Assembly (NCBI RefSeq): GCF_016859285.1
Contig: NC_053419.1
Coordinates: forward strand, 12,490,501-12,554,500
DNA length: 64,000 nucleotides
Origin: Xiphias gladius
Taxonomy: Eukaryota > Chordata > Actinopteri > Istiophoriformes > Xiphiidae
Direction: 5' to 3'
Made by a program: the position numbers and the translations under genes. Positions 10,396 through 22,200 of this stretch are shown here, in pieces. The notes beneath the pieces were generated by a model. It was given only the letters and a program-made list of their open reading frames with translations. It made no database searches and was not told where the DNA came from. Every line of letters starts with the position of its first letter. Positions within the stretch are counted from its first letter, which is position 1.

Positions 10396-13261
10396 TCAAG
10401 CGTAGATCTGTCCAGGACCACCTGTGTGTGTGTTTTCTCCACTGAGGCGCTCCTGGCTTGGCTGACGGTTGGTGTCGCTGGATTTAATGATACCTGCGTA
10501 GTCGTGGATCCCCACCTCCAAGTTCTTGGCCCTCAAGGCAGCAGTATGCAGCTTCTCCAGAAAATCAGGCATACCTGCCGGGTGCAACGGGAAAACCTCA
10601 TTATCAGGGAGAAAACGCAAACATGAAATGTATGCAAGGAAAGAAATACATTCACTAAGTATAAAAATGCAAATAAAATCTGAATGTAACAGCAAGCAAA
10701 GTTCCCAACATTTGCAGGTTTCAACCAAAGAAAGGAGCTCACCACTTGACACCATCCAGCTCACACAGTAACGGGGAAAGACAGTCTGAGGGTCGTCACT
10801 GTAGGTCAGCAGGTAGTCAAACCCATTCTGAGAAGAAAAATACGAAGTCAGTATCAGTGGCTACAAAACAAAGGACGCCGGATGCAAGTAAAATTAATTC
10901 TTGTACGCATTCACTACAAACCTCATCAAAGGACTTGTGAGGGCGAATGACCATCTTTGACTGGTATGAATGGACTCTCACATATTCCTGAGTCTCTGGG
11001 ACTCTGGGGTGCTGCACTGCTCTATACCATAAGAAATACAAATATACAAAATAAAAATGGCACAGAAAAAAATAAAGTTTTTAATTTAATAATGTATCAA
11101 AAAACTCCAGAAATCCATCATTTTTAAAGTCCCACCTGGATACCAAGATCATCAGGTTGTTGTTGACATCAACATCATAGCGACGCACATACACATAGTC
11201 CCGTGAGTACATGGGATACTGTGAGGGGAGATTAAACAAGGTTATGTAAAAGCTGACAGTCTACAATACAAACATTCACATTTGGCTTGTAAAACAAAAG
11301 ACGTAAGTGCTCGGTGAACACACATTAGGTAGAACAAATAGCCTCATTCCTTTATGCATAAAAGCGATCAACAGAAACTCACAGGAAAGTGCGTAGCCCA
11401 GTGAACAATTTCAGAGCCTGTACAGACATCTCTGTCCACTACTTCGAGCTTGATAACCAGAGAATCCCACTTCTTCCTGTATTCTGTATCCAACTGGGGG
11501 AAAGGGGAAAGCATAAGTCAAGGGTAAGGTGCTTAATATAGCGCATGGAGTGTTACAGATGCCTTGTGCTGCACATGTAGAGCACAAACATGCAGGTTGC
11601 GCAAGAGCAGCTGGGGAAATGGAAATGCAAAACAAGCTACCATAAAAATACTGTACCATATAGACAATCCATGAATAAAATAATCACATCAAAGTCCCAC
11701 TGCTATAAACATTTAATCTTCAACCAAACTGCTTTCATTACCAGTTGGATATAAATACATACTTGTAATTTTATTTAAGTAATACAAATTGAATGTTTGT
11801 AATACATAAGTTGAGACTTCAGGAAAGAAAAACTGCTGCACACTCAAAACCACAAGTGCAGCTCTCGCCTACTTCCTAATGTTTTCTTATTGAAAACCAG
11901 TACCTAAATAGAATAAGTTATTGGTTTCACTTCATTATTTGAGACTGACATATACCTAATAGCACATACTGAAATCTGAAAAGTTTGTACCTGTACGTTG
12001 AAGAACTGTCTTGGTGTGACATCGTTGTAGGAGCCCAACACTGCAATTAAAACATAAATAAAAGGACGCTGACTCTTCAGATACATCATGCCCATATCAT
12101 CACAACCAAAAGAAAAATCCCAAGCACAAGAGAGAGATCTGAATGTGTGCATTATCTACGTTTCAGACACCTGGTGACACATAGTGAGATTGTGCATTGG
12201 CTGACCTCTGTATTCATAGAGGTGACTGTTGGGAATAGGCCGCTTCCACACTCTAAAGTCTTTCTTCTCAATCACAACTTCCCAGCCCCGATCCTGTTGC
12301 CCAGCCACAGCCCCCAGGGATGTGCTTAGACGTTTTACAGCCTCCAGCTCTTGTAGCTCAAGTCCACACCTTCAAAAGGGAAGCAAACATGAGGACAGGG
12401 TTTTTAGTAAACAGCAAAGTTGACATTAGAGATCATAGTCAGATCAATATTAAATGCAGCACTGCACATACAGATGAGTGACAAATTGCAGGGAAAAACT
12501 ATATAAAGTGTTTTAGTAAGGTGTTGAGTCACAGAACAGCTTCAGTGGTCCTTTGCATACATGCTGCAAGTCTCTCTAACGCTAACACCCTTCTTCCAAA
12601 AGTTAGTCCCTGATTTAATGTTTTGATGATAAGGGTGAGAGTCTTGTGTAACATGTTGGTCCAAAATCTGCTGTAGGTGTTAAGCTGGGATGAGATCTGG
12701 TGAAGTGAAGGTCATAGAAATTTCATACTCAAACCATTCAGTAACCACCTCTTGCCCTGCATCTGGCACCCTATTGTATGTCTGAGCGTAGGTGAAAAGA
12801 AAGATTTCCAACCTGCGAATTTCCTCATCTTGAATCTTCTCATTCTCCCACATGAAGACACCAGCCAGGGCCGCGAAAAGTTTCCCAGTAGGGGCATGCT
12901 TGCTCTGAAATCTGCGCCATATGTTCCCAACCAGGTTCCACCTTGTGCGCTCGGAGTACAGGTTTGAGTAAAGCTCGCCGATCTGACAAGCACGTCGGAG
13001 CCTCTGTCCGGTCACAAAGCCACAGTGGTCCGCAAATATGGACAGCAACCCCTTCCTCTTTTGGCCAGATCCCGCGGCCTCACTGGCACCTGCCCTCTGG
13101 AGCCAGGACAGCAGCAGGCCAATGCTCCTGCCCAGCGACGGAACACGACCGAGCTTTTCTCTGCTCTCCTCGACAGTCCGCCTGAATGTCCTGCTGCTCT
13201 GAAGCCTCATTGTGTTTACACCGATCTCGCAGATCGGACGACGGGGTATGGAGTGAAACAT
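10396..13261 (-). CDS. stard7: STARD7, StAR-related lipid transfer protein 7
   Basis: Eight coding exons: 13261-12813, 12369-12206, 12040-11991, 11493-11383, 11218-11136, 11021-10922, 10827-10743 and 10574-10396. They give 406 residues from the ATG at 13261, or 389 from a second in-frame ATG at 13210 with a better context (A at -3) and a more basic, mitochondrial-type leader. Human STARD7 is about 370 residues. Residues after the leader (HCGFVTGQRLRRA, LAALAGVFMWENEKIQ) match the family. The START lipid-binding domain begins near WEVVIEKKDF in exon 2 and includes YNDVTPRQFFNVQ, YSRDYVYVRRYD and MVIRPHKSFDENGFDYLL; the protein ends GPGQIYA. The family moves phosphatidylcholine to mitochondria; a mitochondrial and a cytosolic form arise by N-terminal processing. 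The upstream part of the open frame, 13262-13309, starts with TTG and is taken as 5' UTR. Confidence 0.95.
12560..12790 (+). repeat. Decayed interspersed repeat in STARD7 intron 1
   Basis: The segment CTTCCAAAAG...TTTTGATGAT...TTGGTCCAAAATCT...GAGATCTGGTGA resembles a DNA-transposon-derived repeat seen in many fish and other vertebrate genomes. A second copy in the same orientation is present at 48720-49080, with matching landmarks (CATCCAAAAGATGTTCCC, GTGTTTTGATGATGG, AGTCCAATATCTCCC). The copies have diverged strongly, so the insertion is old. I cannot name the family with certainty. Confidence 0.5.
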
Positions 13262-13319
13262 GACAGCTTTGGCCGTGCCACAAGTTCTCAACGACAAGAT
13301 AAATGACAAGAGGCTGCAA

Positions 13320-14150
13320 AGTGTAGCAGCTAGCTAACGTACTTAGTTGCTAATAAGCTAATGCACTGTGGAGATGCGCCATGCATTGCTTTTTAAAAAG
13401 ATGCTAATACGGACTTTTGGCGAGCAAAAGTCACAATTTTACTCTGGTTCTGACGTTAGTTATCTCACTGTCTGCGAACACGCGACATGTAACACTAGCT
13501 AATGCTAACGTTATCTCTTCGAACTGCCTTATGGCGCGACACGAACAAACAACACATTCACTCCGCTGTACTTAATTCTGAACCAAATGTATGATAGCTG
13601 CTTTGTAAACGATATCGTCTACTGTTACTCCGATACAACGGTCTACCTGTGTATCTCTCGTGGAGACAGGCTCACGTTTCTCAAACTCTTGCAATCCATT
13701 TGACCTCTTCTTTCTGCTGCCTCTCACACACCCACTCGGGAAAACCCGCCTTACAAACTCGGAAGCGGGCGTTCATTGGACGTTTGTTGTTTTTTACAGA
13801 ATTTTGATTGGTCCTAGCGGGAGTCTGTCTCAAAATTTAGCAGCTCGGGGACCAGCATGTGCGTTTGTTCAGCCTATACAAGAGCTCCTCTTGCCGTTTT
13901 TCTTCGACGATCCGGGTTCACAGTTCGCGTCCCAATTGCTCAGGTTAGCTGCTTTAGTTTAGGATAAGAGTTTCAAACCCTGAAGGGGGTCGGGGCCTGC
14001 GGCGAGCTGAACACGCACACCGGAGAGAGGAAGTGAGAGTCGTCGTCCGGCGTTGCAGTTCAAAACCAGCGTCTTCAGTATAAAAGCATGACCGAACACG
14101 TGTGTAGAGGTTCTGTTTCACAATACACCACTCTCGCATTTGTGTTACAA
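13320..14150 (-). promoter_or_regulatory. CpG-rich promoter region of STARD7
   Basis: Upstream of the STARD7 start codons the sequence becomes CpG-rich (for example TCTTCGACGATCCGGG and GTCGTCGTCCGGCG) and holds repeated GCTAATGCTAACGTTA-type motifs at 13330-13365 and 13494-13515. No TATA box is obvious, which fits a housekeeping promoter. The exact transcription start cannot be read from sequence alone. A divergent transcript to the right is possible but I see no coding exon for one. Confidence 0.5.
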
Positions 14151-14459
14151 CGATCCTATTTTTATTGGCTGTAATTATGTTTATGTGTGCTATTGAGTAA
14201 AAAGATGTTCTGATGAGCTTGACCCATTTTCTTAGGAAGCTCTTGTGACAAAAAGTTCTTTATGAATCATTGTGTATTTGTTGTCATTTGGAAAGGAGTA
14301 GATGTTAATTGTGTTATTTCACAGCCGTGAGTCGAAGCATTTTGAGGAAATTAGTTAAAAATCTTTAAGAAAAGACTGACCTTGAAATTGGAATCGACAT
14401 ACAAAAAGATACAGGCAGAGAAAGTAATATTAACCGTCAAAATGTTATTAGTGTAATAT

Positions 14460-14473
14460 TCGCCAGATGGCGC
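14460..14473 (+). promoter_or_regulatory. CTCF-like motif
   Basis: TCGCCAGATGGCGC fits the core AGRKGGCRS part of the CTCF consensus exactly and differs from the full 14-position core at two upstream positions. It lies between the STARD7 and SLC20A1 promoters. The call is by eye. Confidence 0.3.
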
Positions 14474-15624
14474 CGCTCAACTGTGCAGAGAAGAAGAAAC
14501 GTTGCCATAGGTCAATCTGGAAGCCTGCATGTGTGATACAAGATGAGTTATGTGAACTAAGTTAAAAAAATTACATAAATGACGCTTTAAAAAAAACCCA
14601 AACAGGTACATGAGAGAATTGGGCTCCGTGATTTAGATCAGCAGAGGCACTGTATGCACTGCGCTCAACATCGAAAAGGCTCTGTGGTGTCATTAGGCTC
14701 CCAAGGAATCAATGGAAGCAACGGCCCACAGATGTATTGCATTTCCCTTTGTCTAACCTGGTCAGTCAGTCATTTATTCGGCCAGTCATTCCGTTTTTTT
14801 CTGCAGCTTAACATAAACAAAGTAGGACAGAGGTAATGAAATAAAATAAATAATGACACAATGTACGTTGATCTTCTCCTTTTTCTTTTTTTAACAATAA
14901 GGTATAATGACAGATATCATCTAACCCTGCAGGCCCGTAGCTCATCCAGTATTCTTTGAAGTCATGTGTGTGTTGCTCATCAAAGCTATGAACGATTTCA
15001 GTATCATAAGACCGTGAGACCAGATGTTTTTGGAGAACCTCGTGAAAACACAGCATGTGTCTCTCGGTTTACTTATCTCTAAAGCAAACAAATCCACACA
15101 AACACTGGTCCTCTGACTGCGCCAGAGAGGTACAGTGATATTCGCAGCAGGATGTAGACTAATATTACATAAAGGGAATGGGTTTATCACATTGAACGTA
15201 GAGTTACAAATGAAGCAGCCGCACACTGTCATTTCGAGTACTTTTGAATTAGGTCTGTGTTGTGGCCTATTCAGTCCTATTGGAGTGGAAACTATCAATG
15301 CAAACATCAGTAAACACGGATTCCGAGTCCCCCTTTGACATTGACGGTTCCACAATAATCTAATCTGCGATTAAATTGAGGTCGCTTTTTCTTTAAACTG
15401 GCTTCGGGTTCCTGGCAAGGGAGTGAACCCATGACTTCATATAGACCTTTGCTTACAGCCACCGGCGTGCACGTAGAGTCTCGCCGCGGGAGTGTGAGTA
15501 AACGCTGGGTGGGAGTCAGAGGCGACGCCTATTAAATGGGTCCGGCGTTGAGAGTGGACTTCTGGGAACTCGGGTGGTTAGCTGCCTGATTTGAGTGAGA
15601 CATTTCCACGAGCCTCAAAAGAAG

Positions 15625-15636
15625 TGACGTCACGTG
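15625..15636. promoter_or_regulatory. Overlapping CRE and E-box
   Basis: TGACGTCACGTG combines a perfect palindromic cAMP-response element (15625-15632) with a CACGTG E-box (15631-15636) that shares two bases with it. It lies in a GC-richer segment with no coding exon, so it may mark an enhancer or a distal promoter. CREB/ATF and USF/MYC-MAX type factors are the known binders of such sites. Confidence 0.4.
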
Positions 15637-16255
15637 GGGAGGGAATAATGGAAGGGGGCGAACTCGTTATTAAAAAATAATTATACGTATGCGTGCTGTT
15701 ATTACAGCATAATCCCATGTCAACAGATAACGGCAGTGTGTCTGGGGAATTGTCAGTGTTTTCCCCCCACGTTGCCCTCGGGCTAATACAAAGCACGTTT
15801 TTGGCTAAACTGTTAATCAGCCGAACGTATTCTACTACGCTTGCTGAGCACTCCTTCCATTCAGCACATCGCGTCTCTCTCGAGGAACGTAACAAAAGAA
15901 AAATCACCAAAGAAAAACGACTTTTGTTGGAGGATGACTGTTGCTATCATTTCCGGGCGAATGCACTTGAAGCAGTGGTTACTAGGGTGAATTGTGATTT
16001 GTGTCTATCTGTATGTCTATTTGCCAACGAAGCTATTTTTGAAATGTGGCTGCGTGACAATTGAGGTGGTGTGTGATGATAAAAACATGAGCCTTGATAG
16101 ATAGATAGATCCGGTTTATTGTCATATACTGGTATGGCAATGTGGAAGAAGTATCCAGATCCTATGCTCAAGTTAAAGTCACAATACCACAGTGTAAAAT
16201 CAAGAGTCCTCGTTTTGCAAAAAACGGCTCTTGTCAGTTTTATATAATTATCTAC

Positions 16256-16301
16256 TTTATTATTATTATTATTGTTATTATTATTATTATTATTATTATT
16301 C
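16256..16301. repeat. (TTA)n microsatellite
   Basis: About 15 tandem TTA/TAT units with one interruption (TTG). It produces a spurious poly-asparagine open frame on the minus strand. Confidence 0.9.
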
Positions 16302-16530
16302 ATCTATTCATGTATATGCAGCATTTTATGTTACAGTGTGGTTGATTTTTAACTTATAGTGTTGAATATTTACCTACAACAAAGCCTTGTGTTTAATAAG
16401 CTCATCGTAGGTTTTGTATAGGCCCATAATAATTTAAATCTACCAGTAACCGGTAACTACAGCTATTGAATAAACGTAGAGCAGTACAAAGTGCAATATT
16501 TTCCTTTGAAATGTAGTGGAGTGGCAGCAG

Positions 16531-17085
16531 TAGTGGTGGAAAGTAACTAAGTACATTTTCTCAAGTACTGTACTTAAGTACAGTTATGAGGTACTTGTAC
16601 TTTGCTTGAGTATTTCCATTTTATGCTACTTTATATTTCTATCCCACAATATTTCAAAGGGAAATATTGTGGTTTTTAGTCAACTACATTTACTTAACAG
16701 GTATAGTTACTAGTTACTTTTCAATTTACGATTCAAAACACAATACATATAATCCCTTTCTTAAATATGATGCATCATTACAGATTAGTATACAGTAACC
16801 AACAGTGTTATGAAGCAGTTAAATTTCACTCCATCCCAACCAACTATGACATTAAAATACTACCTACATGTCAGTGCATTAATAATAATGATCCAATACT
16901 TTGATCATATAAACTGAGAGGGGACATTTTGCATAACAAGTACTTTTGACAGTTTAACTAAATATTGTTAATACTTACTAGTACTTAAGTACAATTTTTG
17001 AATGAAAGGCTTTACTTGTAATGGAGTATTTTTTTAATGTATTATTGCTACTTTTACTTAAGTAAAGGAACTTCTTCTACCTCTG
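16531..17085. mobile_element. Non-autonomous DNA transposon (MITE-like)
   Basis: The left end reads AGTGGTGGAAAGTAACTAAG and the right end TTACTTAAGTAAAGGAACTTC followed by TTCTACCTCTG, which is an inverted, diverged version of the same terminus. The inside has no open frame. This terminal sequence is very abundant in spiny-rayed fish genomes, so I call it a non-autonomous cut-and-paste element; the superfamily is not certain. A related fragment is at 40840-41125. Confidence 0.6.
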
Positions 17086-17151
17086 AGTATAAGTTTGGAG
17101 CAGGATAAAATGGAAAAACTCAAGTTATGAACGACTACCTCAAAATTGTCC

Positions 17152-17198
17152 TTATGTACAGTACTTGAGTAAATGTACTTAGTTACATCCCACCACTG
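17152..17198 (-). mobile_element. Inverted terminal fragment of the same MITE
   Basis: The stretch ending AGTTACATCCCACCACTG is the reverse complement of the left terminus of the 16531 element. It lies about 65 bp beyond that element's right end, so a second copy, or an inverted partial duplication, adjoins the first. Confidence 0.5.
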
Positions 17199-17760
17199 TA
17201 CACAAGTATGTACACAGGTATGCACAAATATACAGGTAAGTAATATACAGTTACGTATGTAGGCAAAAGGTATTTTATTTACAAGTATGTGAATGAAGTG
17301 GCCCAATACTACTAATAGAAATTATTCTGTACTAGTGGCAGTGTATGGGAACCTGTGTCTGTGGCTAAGTATAAATGAAGGAATATCGAGTAAAAATAAT
17401 GCTGTGAAAGAAGACTCTCGTGCACTCAACACATGATAAGTGTTTTTTTTTTAAAAAAAAAAAAAGAAAGACAGAGAGAGAGAGACAGACAGACAGAAGG
17501 AAGAGTCATCCTGGGTGGGGGCGGGGCGTCCTGAAGGGTGTATCCAATAAAAAAAAGAAACCCTCCTTTTCCCTACCGGTACCAAGCAAGTTCTTCACAT
17601 GCGGCAGTCAACCTCTCATTCAAACCGAGACGTTTCTTAATTTGAAAAAGAGTAATTTATTTCACACTGAATCTGACAGTCGTCAATAGCTTTTTTTTTT
17701 TAATTTTTAACCTAAGGCAGCTTTTTTTTTTGAGGGGGACATTTCATCAGTTTAATTTTT

Positions 17761-17865
17761 CATTATCCCGCGCGCGCTATCGCACGTTTACTGTCTGTGC
17801 GCGCGCTAATTAGCTTACAGTCTAGCAAAGACTATTCTTCACGGGACTGACAACTGCAACGTGTG
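17761..17865 (+). promoter_or_regulatory. SLC20A1 core promoter and non-coding first exon
   Basis: A CpG-dense segment with two GCGCGCGC blocks (17770-17778 and about 17799-17807) is followed by CAACGTGTG|GTGAGT, a strong 5' splice donor at 17866. The intron would end at the acceptor TTTTGACAG at 19241, leaving 50 nt of 5' UTR before the ATG. The exon's 5' end is not determined. GTTAAC/GCTAACG-type motifs recur downstream of the donor, at 17950-18225. Confidence 0.55.
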
Positions 17866-19291
17866 GTGAGTTTTATTACGAAGCCCTTCTATCTGAATAC
17901 AGAGCTCCTTGTGGTTTATTCTCTGAACACTAAGATTAACATCACCATCCGATGTTAACGTAAGCTAATGCTAACGATAGCTTATTAACAAGCCATTGTG
18001 TTACGTCTTTAACAATAACGACTAGATAGATTTGTTTGCTAGGTAATAACGTTATATTTAAGCGAAGACGAACACGTATTAAAGAGTAAATATCCTGTTT
18101 GTTCGATGTTAGGTAACGGTTGCTGATGGTGAGTTACCGTTAACATTAGGTCTGAGTAACATTTGGCTCGGAGAAAGGGTTATGGCACAAGGAAACACGT
18201 CCTTTAATGTTAACCTAACGTTAGCAGTATTGGCCATCTGTCCAGCACACGCTTGGCAGGCCAGTGAAATTAGCACTAAACACACGACGGTGGCTTGTGC
18301 TCCCAAATGAAGTCACATCCGGTCGCGTCCCATCTTGACGAAAACCATGCTAAAACATAATTGAAATCGCAGATAATAGGCGCAGTGATCATCATTATTA
18401 TCATCACTATAACGACAAATTGGGGTCTTGATGTCCAGTCTAAACCGGCTGAATGTTTCTGTTCTACAAGCGCCTGAAACCGTACTAAAAGACGGCGCTC
18501 GTGTTCGGGGAATGTTCTATGAATGGACGGAGACACGTGCGAACGTAAGAAAACTGTCTCTTATAGATAAGGCACTCCTTATCTCGTAACCCTCTTTGTG
18601 GTCACAGATTCTCAAGAAAATGAAAAAAAAAAAAAGTTAAGTGTTTGGGTTTAATAAGAGGACGTTGGTGTCATATAATCGCCGGTTCTTTCCTGCGACA
18701 CATACCAAAAATGGCATCCCATTGGGTTTTCAGAGAAGGAAGCTACTATATGTCCTCCTTCCGGTCCAAGCGTTTACCGCTGGCGTTTCCAAGCTTCTTA
18801 CTTTGTTTTTTTGTTTTTTTTAGTTTCTATTTTTTTCCGTGCATTTCATTTTCATGTAGATGGAATTACATATGCATGCTTATTATTAAAGGAAGTCTTT
18901 TCTGTCTTTTGTCTTTTTTCAGGATGTACCCCTGCTCATCTACAATTACAGTTGCACAATGGCTGTCTTTTCACTCTGCTTGATAGCTCAGCACCCAAAG
19001 ATCAGCAACAGATCTAGTATAATTACAGGATAGCAATAAGCCCTCAATATACCTCTGTTTACCATAATTGTTTTCTGGTCAGTTCCAGATAAACCTACTA
19101 AGAGTTTGCACTGTTAAATCTCAGCGATCCTGTTAAGACAGGTGGGCCTGAAGAGAAGCTAATTATTTATTTTACCTTGTACCTCTTTATTTTACTAGCT
19201 GCTGTCTAAAAATAGCATTATATAAATAAATATTTTGACAGGCATTCATTCCCTTTAAGATTGTGAAGCAAGTCCTAAATAGTCTACAATC

Positions 19292-22200
19292 ATGGTTTCA
19301 ACAACTGCAACTGCAATAATTCTGGCGAGCCAGACTGCTCTGACAGATTACATGTGGCTGCTGATTATCGGCTTCATCATCGCCTTCATCTTAGCCTTTT
19401 CTGTGGGTGCCAATGATGTTGCCAACTCATTTGGCACAGCTGTCGGCTCTCGAGTGGTCACCTTGCAACAGGCATGCATTCTAGCCACAGTGTTTGAGAC
19501 TCTGGGCTCTGTGCTGCTTGGGGCCAAAGTGAGTGAAACCATCCGTAAGGGTATCATCGACGTGGGCATGTACAATGGCTCTGAGCACGTGTTAATGGCT
19601 GGATCTGTCAGTGCCATGTTTGGTGAGTATCTGCAGCTTATCTAGCATGTAATTAAACTTAGTCAGTGAATCCTGTGAACAGATCTTGGTGGCACATAGG
19701 GCTTGGCACTGTATGGCTCTTCCAACTAGAAAATGTAGATGTCAAACGAACTCCTGGGAATAGGGCTGTAACTAGCTGTAAATTCCCAAAATACTTTGGG
19801 AAAAGTTCAGATTCCAACTGTCAAAAAACTAACAAACAAACAATTCATATGAAACAGCTATTAAAGCAAATTTTTAAACAGGTTTTAACATTTTTACTAG
19901 TTTTTACTTTGCCTCAGAGGAGGGTACCCTTAGACTGTTGTGAGCCTTCTAATGTATTAATGTAATTTTTGGCAAAAAGTTATGTGGAAAAACTGAGATC
20001 AGGTCAACCTGTTGAGTAATGGGATCAATTTATTTATTCTCATTAGGTTCTGCTGTGTGGCAGCTGTTCGCCTCCTTCCTTAAGCTCCCCATCTCTGGAA
20101 CACACTGCATTGTTGGTGCTACTATTGGCTTCTCACTGGTTGCCAAAGGCCAGCAGGGAGTCAGGTGGTTGGAACTCCTCCGTATTGGTAGGTCTGCACT
20201 CTAATTAGCTAAGCTAGAAATGTCCTCATGGTTTGTTCGCATTGGCTCACAGCTTGTATTACATTAATGGCAGTGTGTGACAGGCAATGCAGTGTTTTAT
20301 AATGGTTTTTTGTCTTTGTTGAAGACCTTTTTAATATCTAGGTCAACAATTCAGTGAGGTTATGAATGAAGGCTGGAGGTTCAGAGCTATATCCACAACA
20401 CATAGAAATATATAAAAAAGTATCTGAAATATAAATCAGCTTTCAGTAGTTCCTTGTTTTTATATAAAAGAAAAATATTGGGATGTCCAGATGGGGAAGG
20501 AAAGACATTTGTCAGAGAACATGTGGCAATTTTACTTAAAGCTTTGTGAGTAGCAGTATACAGAAGCAGATCTTATTTCACAAAATTTTTCTTGTTTCTG
20601 CATTTGTTGCATTAGATGGTGGTTTTTCAGCTCAGTGTTCCTCTACAGAAAGCCCGAAACTGATGTAAACCAGACTTTTTGTACAGCAATAATGGATCAC
20701 AAAATGATAAAATGTTAAATGTTAACAACCATTTAGTTATGGAAAGGATTTGAAATTTTACATTGAGATCTCAGGAAGAACCTGTAATGATTAAGCGGTT
20801 GAATAAAGTGTCCACGAGACAAGTAGCTATGTTGCCAAAATAGAATGTCCACTTTACAAGAGAGAGGATTATAGCTACTTTATAGTTAAAACTGGCAACT
20901 AAAATAGCCGGAGACATGAGCTGAGTGAAGATTTCCTGTTTAGACCACAGCTGACAGGATTGCTTCGTAACAGGTATTGCATTTCATAAAGGAAAAGAAT
21001 CTATTAAACTAAAATATAAAATTTTCAAGAAAGAGTAGAAGAAACTGTTTCAGTAGTTTTATTTAAGTATATCACATTTTAGTTTTGAGTTAGAATACTA
21101 GTAGTACAACAGGGATTGTATTTGTTTGAGTGTTATCAATAATTTCAAGAGTTAAAGGTCCCACCTGGGTTTTTTTGTTTCATTTTCATGACACAGTTGT
21201 TGGGTATTACATGTCCACTAAATTGCAATGCTCTTATTTCCTTAATTTTGCAGTTGGTTCCTGGTTCCTGAGCCCCCTTTTGTCTGGGATCATGTCAGCT
21301 GTTGTTTTTTACTTTGTGCGGATGTTCATCTTACACAAGGTAAGCTTGCTGTTATCAACTTGTAGATGGTATATGTATTTGTGAGTAAAATGAGAACCTC
21401 CAAGGGCGTTGTGCTTAGGTCAGTTTCAACATTGTACTAGTCCACGCTCAAAATGAAATTGAGGAAATGTTTGTTATACGGAAATAATGATGCTCCTGTT
21501 CTGATGCGTTTCATTATCCCCATTATACAACGAGGTTCAAATTACGACCATGCCCTTGTTATGCCATCAACTGTAACGTCACAGCCAAATGGGGCAGTTT
21601 TGTTCACAGTGGGATATTTATTTCTGACTTGGTGCTCTGTCTTGTCCCTGTAGAAAGACCCTGTACCTAATGGACTGAAGGCCCTGCCTGTCTTCTATGC
21701 CGTGACCATGGGAATCAACCTGTTCTCCATCATGTTCACTGGAGCTCCGAGTGAGTATCATTGTTTTCAGTCATTTTGCTCTGCATGCCTGCTCGCAGCC
21801 ACAGTTTAAAATAAACTGCTCCCTCAGACAGCCGGAGGCCCACGCATTTTCCAGACTGAACCAGGCTGTTTACCATTTTCACAGAAGAAGTGTTTATTTT
21901 AACATGTTTTTTGGAGCTCACTTGCTTGTGGTTCTATGTGGGTCATAGCTGGAATAAGGTTTTAGAGCGGAGCACAACAGGGAGATGGAAATAAGATTTC
22001 ACTTAACTCTTGACATCACTGTCTGTGCCCTTCAGACATGGAGGAGGAAAAGAGAAGTAAAGACGGTGTTTGAAATGGTCATAGTTGGCTGCTGCCATTA
22101 GTTGTACTGCTGCTCAGAATTAGTATAATATTGCTCTGAATACTTATTGTTCTCCGGAAACTCTTTATTAAATGAGCAACTTTTGCTCCTTTTGTTTTTT

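Larger units (their letters stand above)
14151..17760. other. Intergenic region between STARD7 and SLC20A1
   Basis: About 3.6 kb between two divergent promoters. It contains a CTCF-like site at 14460-14473, a GC-richer segment at 15430-15660 with a CRE/E-box pair, GATA and TTA microsatellites near 16097 and 16256-16301, and an inverted-repeat element at 16531-17198. Open frames here (for example 15693-16064) are short, match nothing I know and lack splice support. Confidence 0.5.

Noticed and set aside
10087-10626. 179-codon open frame on the plus strand
   Set aside because: It runs antisense through STARD7 exon 8 and its 3' flank; the minus-strand frame matches a known protein with proper splice sites.
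12680-13309. 209-codon minus-strand frame taken as one uninterrupted gene
   Set aside because: It is STARD7 exon 1 read past its donor at 12812 into the intron, and its apparent first codon is TTG.
15693-16064. 123-codon plus-strand frame
   Set aside because: No family is recognised, no splice signals support it and the sequence next to it is repetitive.
15947-16303. Frame with a poly-asparagine start
   Set aside because: The Asn run is only the translation of the (TTA)n microsatellite.
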